From: Dioscorea cayenensis subsp. rotundata
Lineage: Eukaryota > Streptophyta > Magnoliopsida > Dioscoreales > Dioscoreaceae
Reading direction: 5' to 3'
NCBI RefSeq assembly: GCF_009730915.1
Contig: NC_052489.1
Location: 3,871,622-3,935,621 of the forward strand
Length of the DNA stretch: 64,000 nt
Below the pieces are notes generated by a model that was given only the letters and a program-made list of their open reading frames with translations, was not told the origin of the DNA and made no database searches. Position 1 is the first letter of the stretch. Every line of letters begins with the position of its first letter. Below, one piece after another: positions 1-12,752 of this stretch. Position numbers and translations under genes: made by a program.

Positions 1-3000
1 TTTGAAGTGTAATTGGATAATTGATAAGGAGAGTGCTGGAGGTTAATTGTGTCTTTTGTTATAAGTTTATATTCTTTTTCCACAACATTCTTTCCATATT
101 TAGCAAAATTGCTTGTGCCTTGGAGAAGCTAATTTTGTCTTTCATTCAGGGTTTCTGCCAGGATATGTGGCTGTTCATTTGATGCTTTAAATGGCTAGAA
201 GGAAGCCAAGAGAAGGTACCCTGGTTGTTTGCTGGGCTAGTAAATGTGTTTTGAAATCTCATAACTGACAATTTCTAGCTGATGTGATTTCTTATTAAAA
301 CTCAGGGAAAACATTCTTATGGTGACATATGATGAAAATAATCTAAATCTTCTTATAGTAGTTGAATGAGCTTAAACCAATCATTATTCTTGTTCATCAA
401 ATTTTGTTACTTTTATATGTATATGATATAGCTTGGGAAGAGTACATGAAATCTGATCTATGCTTTGGTATCATGGAGGCCTCTGCTTTGGATATGGCTG
501 GATGCGTGGCTTGTGCACTGAAGTTTTTTTTTTGGGTAAAGTTTTCTTGTTCTCCTTGAACTTTCATTTATGAATTGTGACATCCCAGTTTGTTTAGAAT
601 TGCTAAGTATATTTGTTTTAAGCATATTGTAGGTGTTAACTTTTGCTATCCAAATAAGTTGCATTAAAATAGATTTTTTTTTTCTATTTTGCTCTAGAGT
701 GATGTGGCCCATCTTCCCGGAAATTACTGTAAGTTTTCTAGTTTACTTGTTCTTAATTCTCATTTTCCTTTTATGGTTATGCGCAGCACTCAAAGGTAAG
801 TCCTGCTTACAAATAATTTCAGGGAAAATCCTATAGTAAGTTGGTATTAACTTCTGTTGTAAGTTTTTTATTTTAGGTGTTAATTTGTTAGCATGGAGAT
901 TTTTTGAATGGGTATATATGCAAAAATGCAACCCCTGGATAGGAAGTTCATCTTGAATATGCTAATTAATATTTATTTCTCCATTTCTAATACCTTTAGT
1001 TTTAAGTTGTTGCTTGGCCTGCCTTGATTTGAAGTCTCAGATGTACTCTTGATTTTCATATCTACGCTTTCAATCTTTTTGCAAGTGTGTTTAATTGTAG
1101 AGGAAAATAGGTCATATTACTCAAAGCAGAGCACATTAAGCTGTTCACAGTTGTGTACATTATTGAAAAGTACACTGATATCCTGTGAAAGATGGTATAT
1201 CTCGGACTCTCAAACAATTTTATTTATATTGAAGATTCAAAATATCCATAACCTAGGCTGTGAGATAGCATTTTTGTCTTTTGTAACAAGCAATGCCATG
1301 TGTTGAATGTGAAACTTGGTTACTGCATTGCATGAATTGGTTATGTTCCCTGTTAGTGTTTCAAGGAGCAGCACATTTTTGAAGTTTATCATCTTTTGGA
1401 TTTTATAATTTTCCATTAGATATGTCAATTCATGTCTGGCCTGATAATATCTTTGTTATTAGTTGATAGTAGTGTTACCTGCCTGTGTAAGGGAAAATTG
1501 CATACATACATTTTCGTCAGATATGCTACCTGAGATTGCTTGACCTTGGTTTACTTGGAAAAAAGTTGTCGGTTTCATTCATCTTCTTTGCATTTCACTT
1601 CCCATCTTGATTTCATTGGTTTTCAATATGAACTTTATGTTTTTTTATTTGAATTATTTTTTTTATTCTTATCTTTTGAAACTCCATAATTTTTTTAATA
1701 TATTTTTTATCTTTACAAATTGTTTGTTCATCTTTCAAATCTTTTTAAGGGTCCGTCAGTACAACATGGTTGAGTTATAACACAACTGCTTATACTGTGC
1801 TATCTTTGATGTTTAATAAATGACATAAAATTTTGTGCTGTATGTCGTTCAATTTTTGTAAGTAATGGACAAAAAATTGCAAAATTATTGTGATATCCTT
1901 GGTATTCTTCTATATTTATTTTACCATAAATAAATTCAAAGGATAATGTTTTATGAATTTTTCTCGCCTTTGCAATATTCACTACTTAACTTTTTTACGA
2001 TTAAAAAATTATTACTTCATAATTAGTTTTTTTGTAATTTTCATAATATATTGATTACTAGTTAATTACCAAAAATATTAAAAGTAAGAAATTAGATTTC
2101 CAAAAATAATTCACTATATTTATTTATTCTTAAGTTAAAGCAACAAATATTAGTTCATGATTCATTAATAATTTATTAGTTGAGCACATAGAGAAACATT
2201 TAATTAAAGGTAAATTTACCTATTGGTTGTTGTACTACTGTAAAATTTTGTGCGATGATTTTGGAGTAAAAAATTTTTCATCAAGTTGTATTGAGTACTC
2301 GGTCGCCTTTTTGTGTTGTTTTCTTAGTCTATTTGCAAATCGGGGATAAAAATAAATTATGTTGTGGTGTACTTCAAATTTCATGTGTTAAATTGACTCT
2401 AGCAGTGATTATCATGATTTTTAAAAATATATTTTATTTTAATTTAAACTTTAATATGATTTAAATCCCTTATTCTAAGTTATATTTCTCTAAAAATAAC
2501 TTAATATATGGCTATGTACACACACCTAAAAATTTGTTTGTTAAAATGTTTTCTACTTTTTTTAAAGACAATGTGGCCCACGTGTCTATATATATAGATA
2601 TGCACATTTAACATTTATATATTTATTTACGTGTCTACATATCTCTGATACTTGGACACTTAACACGCATATCTAGATCCTACTAACATTGGTTGGGGCC
2701 TGCTGTGGTTTGAACTGTACTGGTTCACTATATAGCAAGAATTAATTTAGACTATGATACTTCTCTTTTGCCTGATGTTTGTTTTGTGTTTGAAATATTC
2801 CAAGTTGAATACTGACATTTGGTTTAAGCCACGTTTTTTTGGAAGTCCTATGGTTAATCATCAGGGTGTGGTTGATTTTGGTTGTTAGGGATTAATCCCT
2901 GAATATGTTCTGATTTGATGTCATATTTGATGTCATAAAATTAAAATATCAAATACACTTCATTCCCCTTGTGTGAAAATTGTGAGAATCTGTTTGGGTA

Positions 3001-6000
3001 GTAAAAGACTGAAGAAATTGCTGAGGTCTTCAAGTTCTCTTTTTTAGTCTTTATGAATCTTCTTTTGCCTTGAGAAGTTGACAAGCTATGTTTAATCGAC
3101 AAGAAGCAAATCAAATTTACTGCTATTCTATGGTTTGGGACTGGATAATTGAATTTACTTTATAGAAATAATCAACCTGTAAAATTTAACTAGAACAGAC
3201 AAATCAAAAATGTAGGATGAGAGTAAGGTTATAAATTTTGGGCTTATCTGAATCTAGTTAAGGTTGATTGAATTTAGACTGAAAAGGTTTAATTTAACTA
3301 GCCAACTGTTTCGTTAGAGAAAAGGCCTTTCTTCTTTGTATATTTACTTGTTCTTTGCTTAATTGTGGCCACCTTAACTATGAGAGGAAGTTTTCATATC
3401 CTATTCGTATAATCATGTGAATGTCTTGTGATTGAAGGACATGCTTATACATGTAATTTGAGGGAATTTTTCTTTGCGCAATGCTGAGACCTCTCATTTG
3501 TAGCTGTTTCTTGATTTTAGTTCAAAATATTTTTGTTTGGAAGCTTATGTGTGCATTAAATTATCACCTCTGTTCCAACAAACACACTTATTGAAACATG
3601 GGTTGGGTGAAAACCTTTAAGCCTTCTGCAACTCTAGGCTGTTGATTTTTTGTAAATTTTCGCCACACTAATAAGAAAGGACAGCTATATATGTTGGCAA
3701 ATCGATGATGGTTGACTGGTGTTTCACCTTGAGTTCTAGATTTTTATGATCTAATTTGATACTAGTTTTCAAATATTACTAAATTGACTATTTATTTTGA
3801 AGTTATAACTAATATGTGTTAGAAAAGAGAAATTGAGTTCAGAGGAGAGAATTGCTTTATGCTGGAAGCTTGTGCATGGTTTCAATAAGTGCACAAATAA
3901 CTGTTGAATCACACATGATAAATCGAACATGTTACTATTGATTGTCTATTTTCAAAATAGAATTTTATATTGTTTGGTCAACTATTTTCCTCTTTATTTA
4001 TTTGTTAACATATACTTTGTGGTTCAATCATGTTGTATGTGGTGTTTGAGCAGTTAAACCTTCATTGTGGTGAGGGGTTTCTGAGTTCTATCCAACAATT
4101 CGGGGTGCTGTGATTGAATGTTTCCCTGCATATGTTAATGAGCCATATCAAGTTTTATATGTAGGCACAGCTTCTAAGATTTACAGCTGCTTCATGAAAA
4201 CAAATTACGTCTAGAAAATTACAGTGAGATGGAAATAATTTTTCTTTGAGTTGAGATAGACTATAAACTTTTAGAAGTAAGGTCACTCACATCACAGAAG
4301 GTCTGAAGGTGAGCATGAACTCATAACAAATGGAATGAATCTGCTTGACATTTTACCACTCCAATACATGACCAATGGTGCTGATTTGAAATATTGGATT
4401 AACTATTGTGATGGACTGACTAAATGCATTAGCATCCTGCTTGCAAGGACTATGCTGGTGAAATTTTTCCCCAGGTATCACAGAATTACGTTATTTATTT
4501 ATTTATTTATTTTTGTGTGAAGGAGCACTTGCTTTTTATACTAACCAAGAGTTCTTGTGTAGGCCCTGTAGGGTGGTTTTGTGATCTGTTCATGTAGTTT
4601 ACACAGTTCATATGACAACATGGCTGCTTATTAACACTTAATTTATCGGTTATGATGTTCCATTTAACTGACAAAATTTGTTTATATGGGGAATATAGTG
4701 CATTAAGTGGAGACTGAATTTTTCCTTTTGAGGACAGTGAGATACTTGAAAATTTGGGTATTTTTTACCATAAATTTTATTGTGGATCCTTGAAATAGTT
4801 GTGGGTTGTGGCTGAGGACTTTCTGACTATTCACATTGTATGTTGGAAAAAGTTGACTGGTTTTTTTCTCTTCCTAATTATATCCTTGCTTCTGCTCATA
4901 ATTGCTTGTACTTGGGAATTGGTTTATTTTGAGCTTGGTGTCTCACAGGTCATGGCTTATTTCACTTCTTTAGGTTGTGTGTTGACTTAATAATATGTAG
5001 TTTATTGCTCATTATTTTCTTTCACTTATGATGCCAGCCTTATATCATAGGTTGCTTTAATTTACCAACCATTTGGAAGTTGATAACATGGTTTCATAAT
5101 AGTCTTACTTCTCAAGGTGGTGCTTGCATTTGTTCTTATAATTCATATGTTCTATGTGAAGTACAAAGCTCTGGCTTCCATGTTTTATTTGTCTCCAAGA
5201 TTTGATCAATTGCCCAACTATGCATGTTGTATTCAGTTGTGTAATTTCTTGATAACAGTCATTAATTTTTAGGTTGTGTTTTTACCTCGCCAGATGCTAC
5301 CTGAAAAATATTGAATTTTTTTTTTTTTTCCGTCTCTCTACAATTTTATTTTATTATACTTGAAAAATAATTTTTGATGCTTTAATTTGGGTTATAATAC
5401 GATACAAATAAAAAATTAATTTTTTATTATGTGAAATTATTGTATATAATGTGAAAGGGTGGAATCTCTCAGAAGTCATTAGGAAGTCTGCTATTTTAAC
5501 CATTTGATCGATTTCCAGCAAATACTGTGTCTGGTCTGTCTGAAAAACAATAAAATAAAATAAAAAATGACTTATAATTAGAATTTCAGCCTTACAATAC
5601 AAAATCTCTATTGTGAATTAATTAAATACTAAAAAGAGGTATTTTGTTTCTGTGGTCATGATCCAATTGTTTGTAAATCCTTAAAACCTCTGGGCTTTTC
5701 CTCTGCACCCTTTATCATAAAATTTGTTAAATATTTTAGTATGCAATTAATACAGATGGCTAAATCATCTAAAAGCGCTCAAGATATATATATATATATA
5801 TATATTTTAAAAAATAAATATTGACGGTATTCTATATTAAAATTTATAACACTCTAAAATCTTTTCCTTTCTATTTGACGACAAAAATATAGCAATTGTC
5901 CCAATGTTTTAGAGGTGTTTGTCACCAAGGGTGGTGACAAATATATAGTTTAGTTGTGTGTTTTCAAGTAAAAATCTAACACTCAACCAACAAGAAAATT

Positions 6001-6100
6001 TTTTTACTACTATTTGTTCATCTCTATTCAATCACCACAGTGGCACTTTCGAAAATAAACGTGAACCGTGAGGGCATAGAGTTTAATTTTATAACCCCCA
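1..6100. other. AT-rich gene-free stretch, no supportable coding
   Basis: No open frame with a recognisable domain was found on either strand. Most of the stretch is T-rich on the + strand, as plant introns and intergenic DNA often are. There is a TA microsatellite near 5787-5805 and a 9-bp-arm hairpin at 5918-5941. Two exon-like islands bounded by AG and GTAAG occur near 692-730 and 787-795, but they cannot be tied to any protein, so no gene is called. The stretch could hold introns or the 3' part of a gene whose coding exons lie to the left of the window. Confidence 0.6.
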
Positions 6101-6101
6101 T

Positions 6102-6113
6102 TTTGGCGGGAAA
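6102..6113 (+). promoter_or_regulatory. E2F-type site upstream of HOP2
   Basis: The sequence TTTGGCGGGAAA lies about 95 bases upstream of the HOP2 start codon. It matches the classic E2F/DP binding consensus (TTTSGCGS followed by A-rich sequence). E2F sites are common in plant genes for DNA replication and repair, which fits a recombination gene. Function is inferred from sequence and position only. Confidence 0.6.
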
Positions 6114-6207
6114 AGCAAAATTAAAAATATAATTCCCAATTTTCCATTCCTCTTCTTCTTCTTCTCCTTCTTAGCGTACGAGCTAAGAAACCCCGCCATC
6201 GCCGAAG

Positions 6208-8111
6208 ATGGCTCCCAAGTCCGAAAGCGTTGAAGGTCCTCCTCCTCCTCCTCCTCCTCCTCATTTGTCCGATTTTCTCTTTACTGCTGATCATCTGACG
6301 ATTCTTTCTTTCTTCGCCTTTCTTTCGGATTCCAGGCATCGTTCTGAGCTACGTCAACGAGGTTCGCGATCTCTGCCTTTCCGGTTCCCTTTGTTTTGTT
6401 TAATTCTAGTTTTTTTTACTTGTTTTATTCTTTAAATCTGTTGATTTTTTTTTTTTTTGAGGTTTTATATCTTGAATTTGGGGTTTGATCTGGAGCTCTG
6501 TGTGATTTGTTGCGTTTTTTTAATTCTCTATGAACTGTTATTGTGGTGAAATCTCTGTTAATATATGTAATTTTTTCTTTTCGAAATTGGGTGTAAATCT
6601 AAGTATTATGCATTCGTCCTTTCTAAATGTTCTTTTTTTTTAAAAAAAAAACATTCTTATTTATGTTTATAGGTCTAAATCCAATTCTCATCCATGAAGT
6701 TTTTGGTTAATATTAAGCACAGGATGCGGGAAGAATTGTGCTCATATTTGATTTTTATTATTTCCATATATTTCTGTCTGAAATGATGCACACTATAAGA
6801 TTAATTGAGATTAATCATCTCCTTTGACACTCAAATTCTTCTGCATTGAGTGTCCTTATTTCAATTCAATTGGTATATTCTTAATGTATATGCTTGAATG
6901 ATGCTTATTTTTTCAAGTATTTCCCTGATTTTATTTATTTATTTTTTTTTTAAAAGGTTGTGCTTGGAGGTTAGTTTTCATTGTGTAATAGTACAAATTA
7001 GTGTATCCAATTCATGAGTATGTTGCTTGCTTATATGGATTCTTTATCTTTTTTTAATCCAGCAAAACAGGCCATTGAATTCCCAAAATGTTGCTGATGC
7101 GCTGCAAAAATTCAAACTCAAGAAGACTGCCATCCAGAAGGCATTGGATACACTCTCTGATAGTGGACAGATCTCATTCAAAGAATATGGTAAACAGAAA
7201 ATTTACCTTGCCCGGCAAGATCAGTTTAACATACTCAACTCAGAGGAGCTTGACCAGATGAAGAAGGCAAACAGCAAATTGCAGGCAGAACTTGAAGTTC
7301 AAAAGAAAGCAATAGTTGAGGTTGAAGCTGGTATGTCTGTATTCCCTTCATATGGTTATGATTACTCATTTCGTCTTAGATTTTGTAATTCAAAGTATAT
7401 TTTCAGAATATCCTTTTTATTGTTTTATTGTTCTATTGTTTGAGTGATTTGTTCCGCTGATCTTTCAACTATGTTTTCCATGCAGAAAATCGTGCTCTAC
7501 AATCAAATCTAACATTGGAAGAAATAAGGACCAAAGAATCCAAACTAAAAGCAGAGGTGGATGAATGCCTGTTTGTCTGAAATTATCAGTAGTAACAAAG
7601 CCTGTTTTGAATAAATTGTTGCTTATCTCAGTAGGAAGCTTGTATCCATTCCTTTCCGTTTTGCCCTTAGCCAATATGAAATTGTTATGCATTTGTTTAT
7701 GGAAAAAAATTTATGTGGGAATCCTTCTATCCAGGTTTCTTTAATGGAGGAGAAGCTTGAGAAATTGCGCACTGGAATTGTTTTGGTGAAACCTGAAGAC
7801 AAGAAGGCGACTGAGGAAGCATATCGAGAGAAGATTAACCAGTGGAGGAAGCGTAAGAGGATTTTTAAAGAGCTCTGGGACACCTTGACTGATAACTCAC
7901 CCAAGGACTTGAAAGAATTTAAGGTGATCATATTAGCGACTACATTTTTAAATTTTAATATACACTCATAGATTCTGGATACAGGCTATTTAATATGACA
8001 TAATTTTGTCTACAGGAGGAGCTTGGAATTGAATTTGATGAAGATGTTGGGGTTAGTTTGCAGTTATATGGTGACTTAATGACCTCTAGGAAGAGGAAGA
8101 GGGCATCCTAA
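6208..8111 (+). CDS. HOP2: Homologous-pairing protein 2 (HOP2/TBPIP family)
   Basis: Meiotic recombination protein. In the family, HOP2 pairs with MND1 in the nucleus and stimulates DMC1/RAD51 strand invasion between homologues. Six exons join in phase: 6208-6235, 6336-6361, 7063-7330, 7486-7556, 7735-7923, 8016-8111. They give 225 residues, the usual length for plant HOP2. The N-terminal winged-helix region (about residues 8-75, including QNRPLNSQNVADALQKF) is followed by a coiled coil (about 85-150), then a C-terminal part with INQWRKRKRIFKELW. The protein ends in a basic stretch (SRKRKRAS) that may act as a nuclear signal. Exon 2 is only 26 nt and intron 1 only 100 nt. The start is the first ATG and matches the conserved MAPKS beginning. 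Its 3' end converges on the IST1-like gene 559 bp away. Identification is by family motifs recalled, not by a search. Confidence 0.95.
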
Positions 8112-8670
8112 ATATGTCCTTTGTGGTATCTGCTTTGTTTAAAGCATAGCTTAGTTGTTCAGATGTTGTCCAAATGCAAAGCAAGCAGGCATAAGATCTG
8201 TATATTCGGCCAAAGATGACAATCCTTGCATACCCGTTGGAACAAAATGAATCTGCCTTTATTTTTTTCAATATTGATGATAATGAAATTAATTGATTTT
8301 TCTGACAAAACTTTGTGCTCTTGTATTGATACCTGATTTATAGAACTCACTGTGGCAACTTTGAAAATCCACCTCATTTTCATTGCCGAAGAGGACACTA
8401 ACCATTCTGACACTTGTAAATATGGTAGGGCTGAGTTTTCTTAGAACACCTTTCTTCTCATCATGGAAATCTTCTTGGGGTCTTCTTGGGATCGGGCTTG
8501 TTTGTCATCTTTGACTGCTGTGGATGTGAAGTTGTTGAATCAGGATGGAAGTTATTGGTTTGGGATCTTTCTTCATATACAGGACTGCTGTAATTTTTCA
8601 ATTGTAATGCATTCTTATCAATCTCATAATTTAATGAAATGTGTTTGAATCTTCTTGAATTTTTCTTCTG

Positions 8671-10374
8671 CTAGGGAGTTGGATGGCTAACTTCTTCATG
8701 CTTGTCATGGAATTCTTCATCTAGAGCTGCATTGATCAGGCTGTGCAAGTGGAAACTGTTCCTGGTTATTGCTGCAAACCTCGTCAGCCTTCTGTTTGGT
8801 AATGACACAACCCCTATTCCATATTTTTTCTCAAATTGGTTTCCTAAACTATACGTCTTCTGATCTTCACTTTCCTTCTCTTCAAGAACACTCCCTGTTG
8901 TATTAGATCCTGTGGCATGTTGTTCATATAAAATTGTCCTCTTTATCTGAAAATGAGGCTTGTCTAAATCTAACAAGTTGAAACCAGTTGATGATCCCTC
9001 GACCTGTGGTGGTACTACAAACTCTTCCTTTGATTTTACCATATCAAGCTTAATGCTGTTTCTTGAAGACAATTGTGATTCTCTTCTGAAACCAGAGACT
9101 GTATGAACTGCAATGTTCTCATCCTTGTTCATCCTCCTCACTGAGCATTTTTCCCTCAATTCATTGCTTGGGTAGGACCAACCCTCTGTTTCTATATGCT
9201 TTGAGTTTGATAGCCCAACAACTTCCTTTTTTGCAACCACTGTTCTTTGATCAGTGGTACTGCCCAAATCGTTGTACTTTTGTCTAGCTCCCATTGATTG
9301 TAAGTGAAGCTCAACCTGATCCACTCCTGATGAATCGTCTTTGTAGTGTCTGGACAAATTTCTTCCTATCTTGCTTGTGCTCATTTTTGTTTCAACCTGT
9401 ACAGAATGGAAGTTCAAGAATTAATTTTCAAAGATAAATTTTCTGAACGAACCTAGATGTGCATTTTGTTTTTCATTATATCCTGACCTCCTTGATCTCA
9501 ACAGGAAGTTCTTCACCATTCAATTGAATCCCTTTCTCCAAAGCAATCTCTCTTATTATTCTTGACTTACTTTCTAGGCTTGGCTGTCTGGTAGATAGCT
9601 TTTGTATCATCTGCGTTTGATATCAGAAGATCAATGTATTCTTTAGCTTCTGTTTAGTGAGTGTCAGCAAATGGAAGATAAGCAGAAATCCATGCATTCA
9701 TTCTGTTTTCTCTTTTAGGTACTTCACCATTGGATTCACCCTGCAGTTGCTTCGGAGGTCCACTGCAGCAGAGGCAAATTCCCTACCGAATTTCACTGCA
9801 AACTTCCGGCGGATATCCTGCAGTTCCGGCAACTCCCCGCTTCTTGAGGCAGCAAAAATGAGGCTTGAGATTGCATCTATCAACTCATCTGGGCATTCAC
9901 TGTGCAGGGAGAACTCGCTGGATTAATAGAACAGAAGACGGTAGATGAACAAGACGAAAAACAATACATACATTTGGTACTCTAGGAGGGCTATCCTTTC
10001 TGTTAAGAGATTGCAATACCCTTCTATCACCACAAAGACATCCAGTAAGTTCTGCTCCTTGATTACTTGTTCAGCCTGAAACAAATGAGACCAGAAGAAT
10101 AAAAAGAAACTCATGTATGCTCCTCTGATTGATGAAAGGAGCTTAATGTATTTGGTTTCAGGAACAAATAAAGAAACCACTTTACACGAGAAAGAGCACG
10201 ATCCTGATGACCAAGTTGGATGAGCTGCGCGATATCTCCACGAGCTTGTAAGCATCTCGTCTGGTGTTGTTTGCGGAGTATGGCTATCCTTGATACACAG
10301 AGGCCAAACAAAGCCTTCAACTTCGATGTTTGCTTTGTACTCCTTCCAAGAACAGCGTTCAGCTTCTTCCCCAT
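8671..10374 (-). CDS. IST1-like protein (regulator of Vps4 in the MVB pathway)
   Basis: The predicted protein belongs to the plant IST1-like family, which binds ESCRT-III and the Vps4/SKD1 ATPase and modulates multivesicular-body sorting in the cytosol and at endosomes. Minus-strand exons are 10374-10186, 10075-9972, 9917-9728, 9610-9488 and 9396-8671, in phase, giving 443 residues. The Ist1 domain covers roughly residues 10-190. Recognisable parts are KLKALFGLCVSRIAILR, the AEQVIKEQNLL helix, CPDELIDAISSLIFAASR and PELQDIRRKFAVKFGREF. The last exon encodes about 240 polar, low-complexity residues without a recognised domain, as is usual for the tails of this family. Which plant ISTL paralogue it is cannot be decided from sequence alone. 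It converges on HOP2. Confidence 0.93.
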
Positions 10375-12752
10375 CTCTTCCTCTTCTCCACCAGTGACTG
10401 TACTGTAAGTCCAGCTGCTCTTTGCTTACTGTACCACGTTGATACTATAAGTTATAACCATGGTTGATGCAAAGTATTCAGATTGTGTTCTCTTGACAGC
10501 ATCCTTTGTGTCTTTCAATTTTGGTTTTGGTAGTTGAACAGGATTTAATTGCATTTGTGAGTTCTTTTGTTGATCAATAGGATTCCAGATGGCACTTGAA
10601 CTCATTCTTTCATCTTGTTGCCATTATTTAAATGAAATTGATTGATAGAATCGAAATGTTTGATATACACATTACACATAGAAACAAACTGTGAGGGACC
10701 TAATTATGTGTAGCGTTCCGATTTTTGCTTTTATCTGCAAGATGGCCAATACTGAAATTAAATCTGAATAAGAAATTAGAGTTTGATGCTTTGATTGGGT
10801 CATCTTTAGTGATATATTTTGATTATTTTGGGTATTCATTTCTTTTGATTAATGTGATATTAATTCCATTTGTTGTTTGTGAACATTAGTATGACTTTTG
10901 CATTGGTGACATCGACTAAAATTAATTGTAGGTCTTATTCATTCTCACATTGAAAAGGATAGGAATGATACTAATTATGATGTTTATTTGCATTCTTTTT
11001 GTAGTCAATAGACCGAAGTTTATAACTGATTTAATACCTTTTGCCGTATATGACCTACCTTTTTGGCTTATTTGGCAATTTGGATGTTGATTTAATAGTA
11101 AATTTTGATGTGTAACAATTAGGCTTTAATTAAAAATCAAAGTTAATAGGCCAAATTCTTGTAAATGCATTGAACTTGAATGAACTTGGCCTGATTTAAG
11201 CTTTTGTCTTTTAGCATTTTGTATTTTGATGATTGATTCTTACCTACATATGTAATGGATCTAGTATCTTAAAAAACAAACATTCAAATGCTTGTGGACA
11301 AATTTAGCTCCAATGAACTTAATTTGAAAGCTAAATTTGAGTTTGATTTGATTGAATTTCAGAGAAGTTTAAACTCAATTTAATTAGAATAAAAAAATAA
11401 AATAAGATTGACTTTATTTCACAGTATCATTGCTATTATTCATTTATTAGAAAACTTAAAAAAGAAGCTTCTAATCAAATAAAGAGATTTCATTTAATTA
11501 CATCACTAAAGTTGAGAGTGCTTTAGTTTAATCCAATTTATTGTTGTTAAGGATGATTTGTGGTTATGTTATTGATGATTTTCATCTTTTTATTTTTGCA
11601 AAGATACCCATGAAAAGCCTTAGAATTGCATGTATGCCCTTGCGAAAAGTTGTAATTCTCAAACCATAGCTCTCAGGTTTTTTTTCCCCTTACATATCAC
11701 TAGGTATTTGAGCGTATTTTGCATGTCTTTTGGTAGTTAACCTTGTGTTATTACACTAATCATTGAATAATTTTATACAAGTAACCCATTCCCCTATTTT
11801 TTTAGGTTAAGTTTTCATGTATCTTATAAATCTACCATAATCATATAGATAAATATATCAATATGTTTACACATGAACTTATATATATATATATATAGCT
11901 ATAATTAATAGAGAAAACATACTTTGGGGACGTTCACAAGAACGCCCCCAGAGTTTAAAAAGGATGAGAGAAGAGCAACGTGAGAGACAAGCACATTTTA
12001 CTGTAGCAGCTGGATGAACAGTACCAACCAGACGGATGTTGTGTTGCCCTGTCAGTTTAGTTTTACCTTCACTATACGAGAGAATGGTTTAATCAAAATA
12101 TTATGCATCACATCACTTTTAACTGTATTATTATTTATAAACATAGTGGTAAAAATTCAAAACTTAATATTTTACTATTCATAAGCATAGATTTCCATCT
12201 GAGCGTGTGTAGATTTGAAGTCTACGTGTGTAGATAATTCATTCTCAAATTAATATTTATTTTTATATATATATAACCTCAGAATTAAGCAGGGTCAAAG
12301 TTAAGTATACAATAAAGACAAAGATTGGGTAGAGGAGATAGTCCACCATGCACCAAACCTTTGGCAAGAAAGTTTTTTTTTATTTGTTTTTTTATACTCA
12401 AAAACAAAAACAAACAAAACACTCAGGTTGGCCAAACAGGACTAGGCAAGAAAGAGTTGATGATGCCTATGTTCAACAAAAAAATCACCTGAAGATAATA
12501 AAAGAGGAACAGGCTAAAAATTTCACTTTAGGCAGGTGTCCACGGCAAATGACAAGAGGCCACCTGGACTTATTGATTGAAAAGTTTCCAAATGAAAAAT
12601 TGTCATTTCTTGCATTTTTGAGAAGTTACTCCTCAGGTAAAAAACACAAAACAGACTTCTACTTGGCTGCAAAACTCAAACCCCATGCACAGATCTCCGG
12701 TGGCCGGCGGCCGCACTGGTTGGCCAAAGAGGAGTTTGTCAACATAAACTAA
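10375..12752. other. Intergenic region between IST1-like and plastid E2 genes
   Basis: No coding sequence can be supported. The first few hundred bases should hold the promoter and 5' leader of the IST1-like gene. The rest is AT-rich, with a TA microsatellite at 11880-11897 and a GC-rich hairpin at 11925-11950. A 134-codon open frame on the + strand near 12348-12752 is low-complexity and overlaps the expected 3' untranslated region of the E2 gene on the other strand, so it is not called. Confidence 0.6.

Noticed and set aside
692..795. Possible small exons (AG-bounded AGTGATGTGGCCCATCTTCC region and a 9-base CACTCAAAG island) before GTAAG donors
   Set aside because: The reading SDVAHLPGNY could be coding, but no protein is recognised and no consistent neighbouring exons were found.
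12348..12752. 134-codon + strand open frame
   Set aside because: Lys/Gln-rich low complexity and antisense to the 3' end of the E2 gene. No domain recognised.
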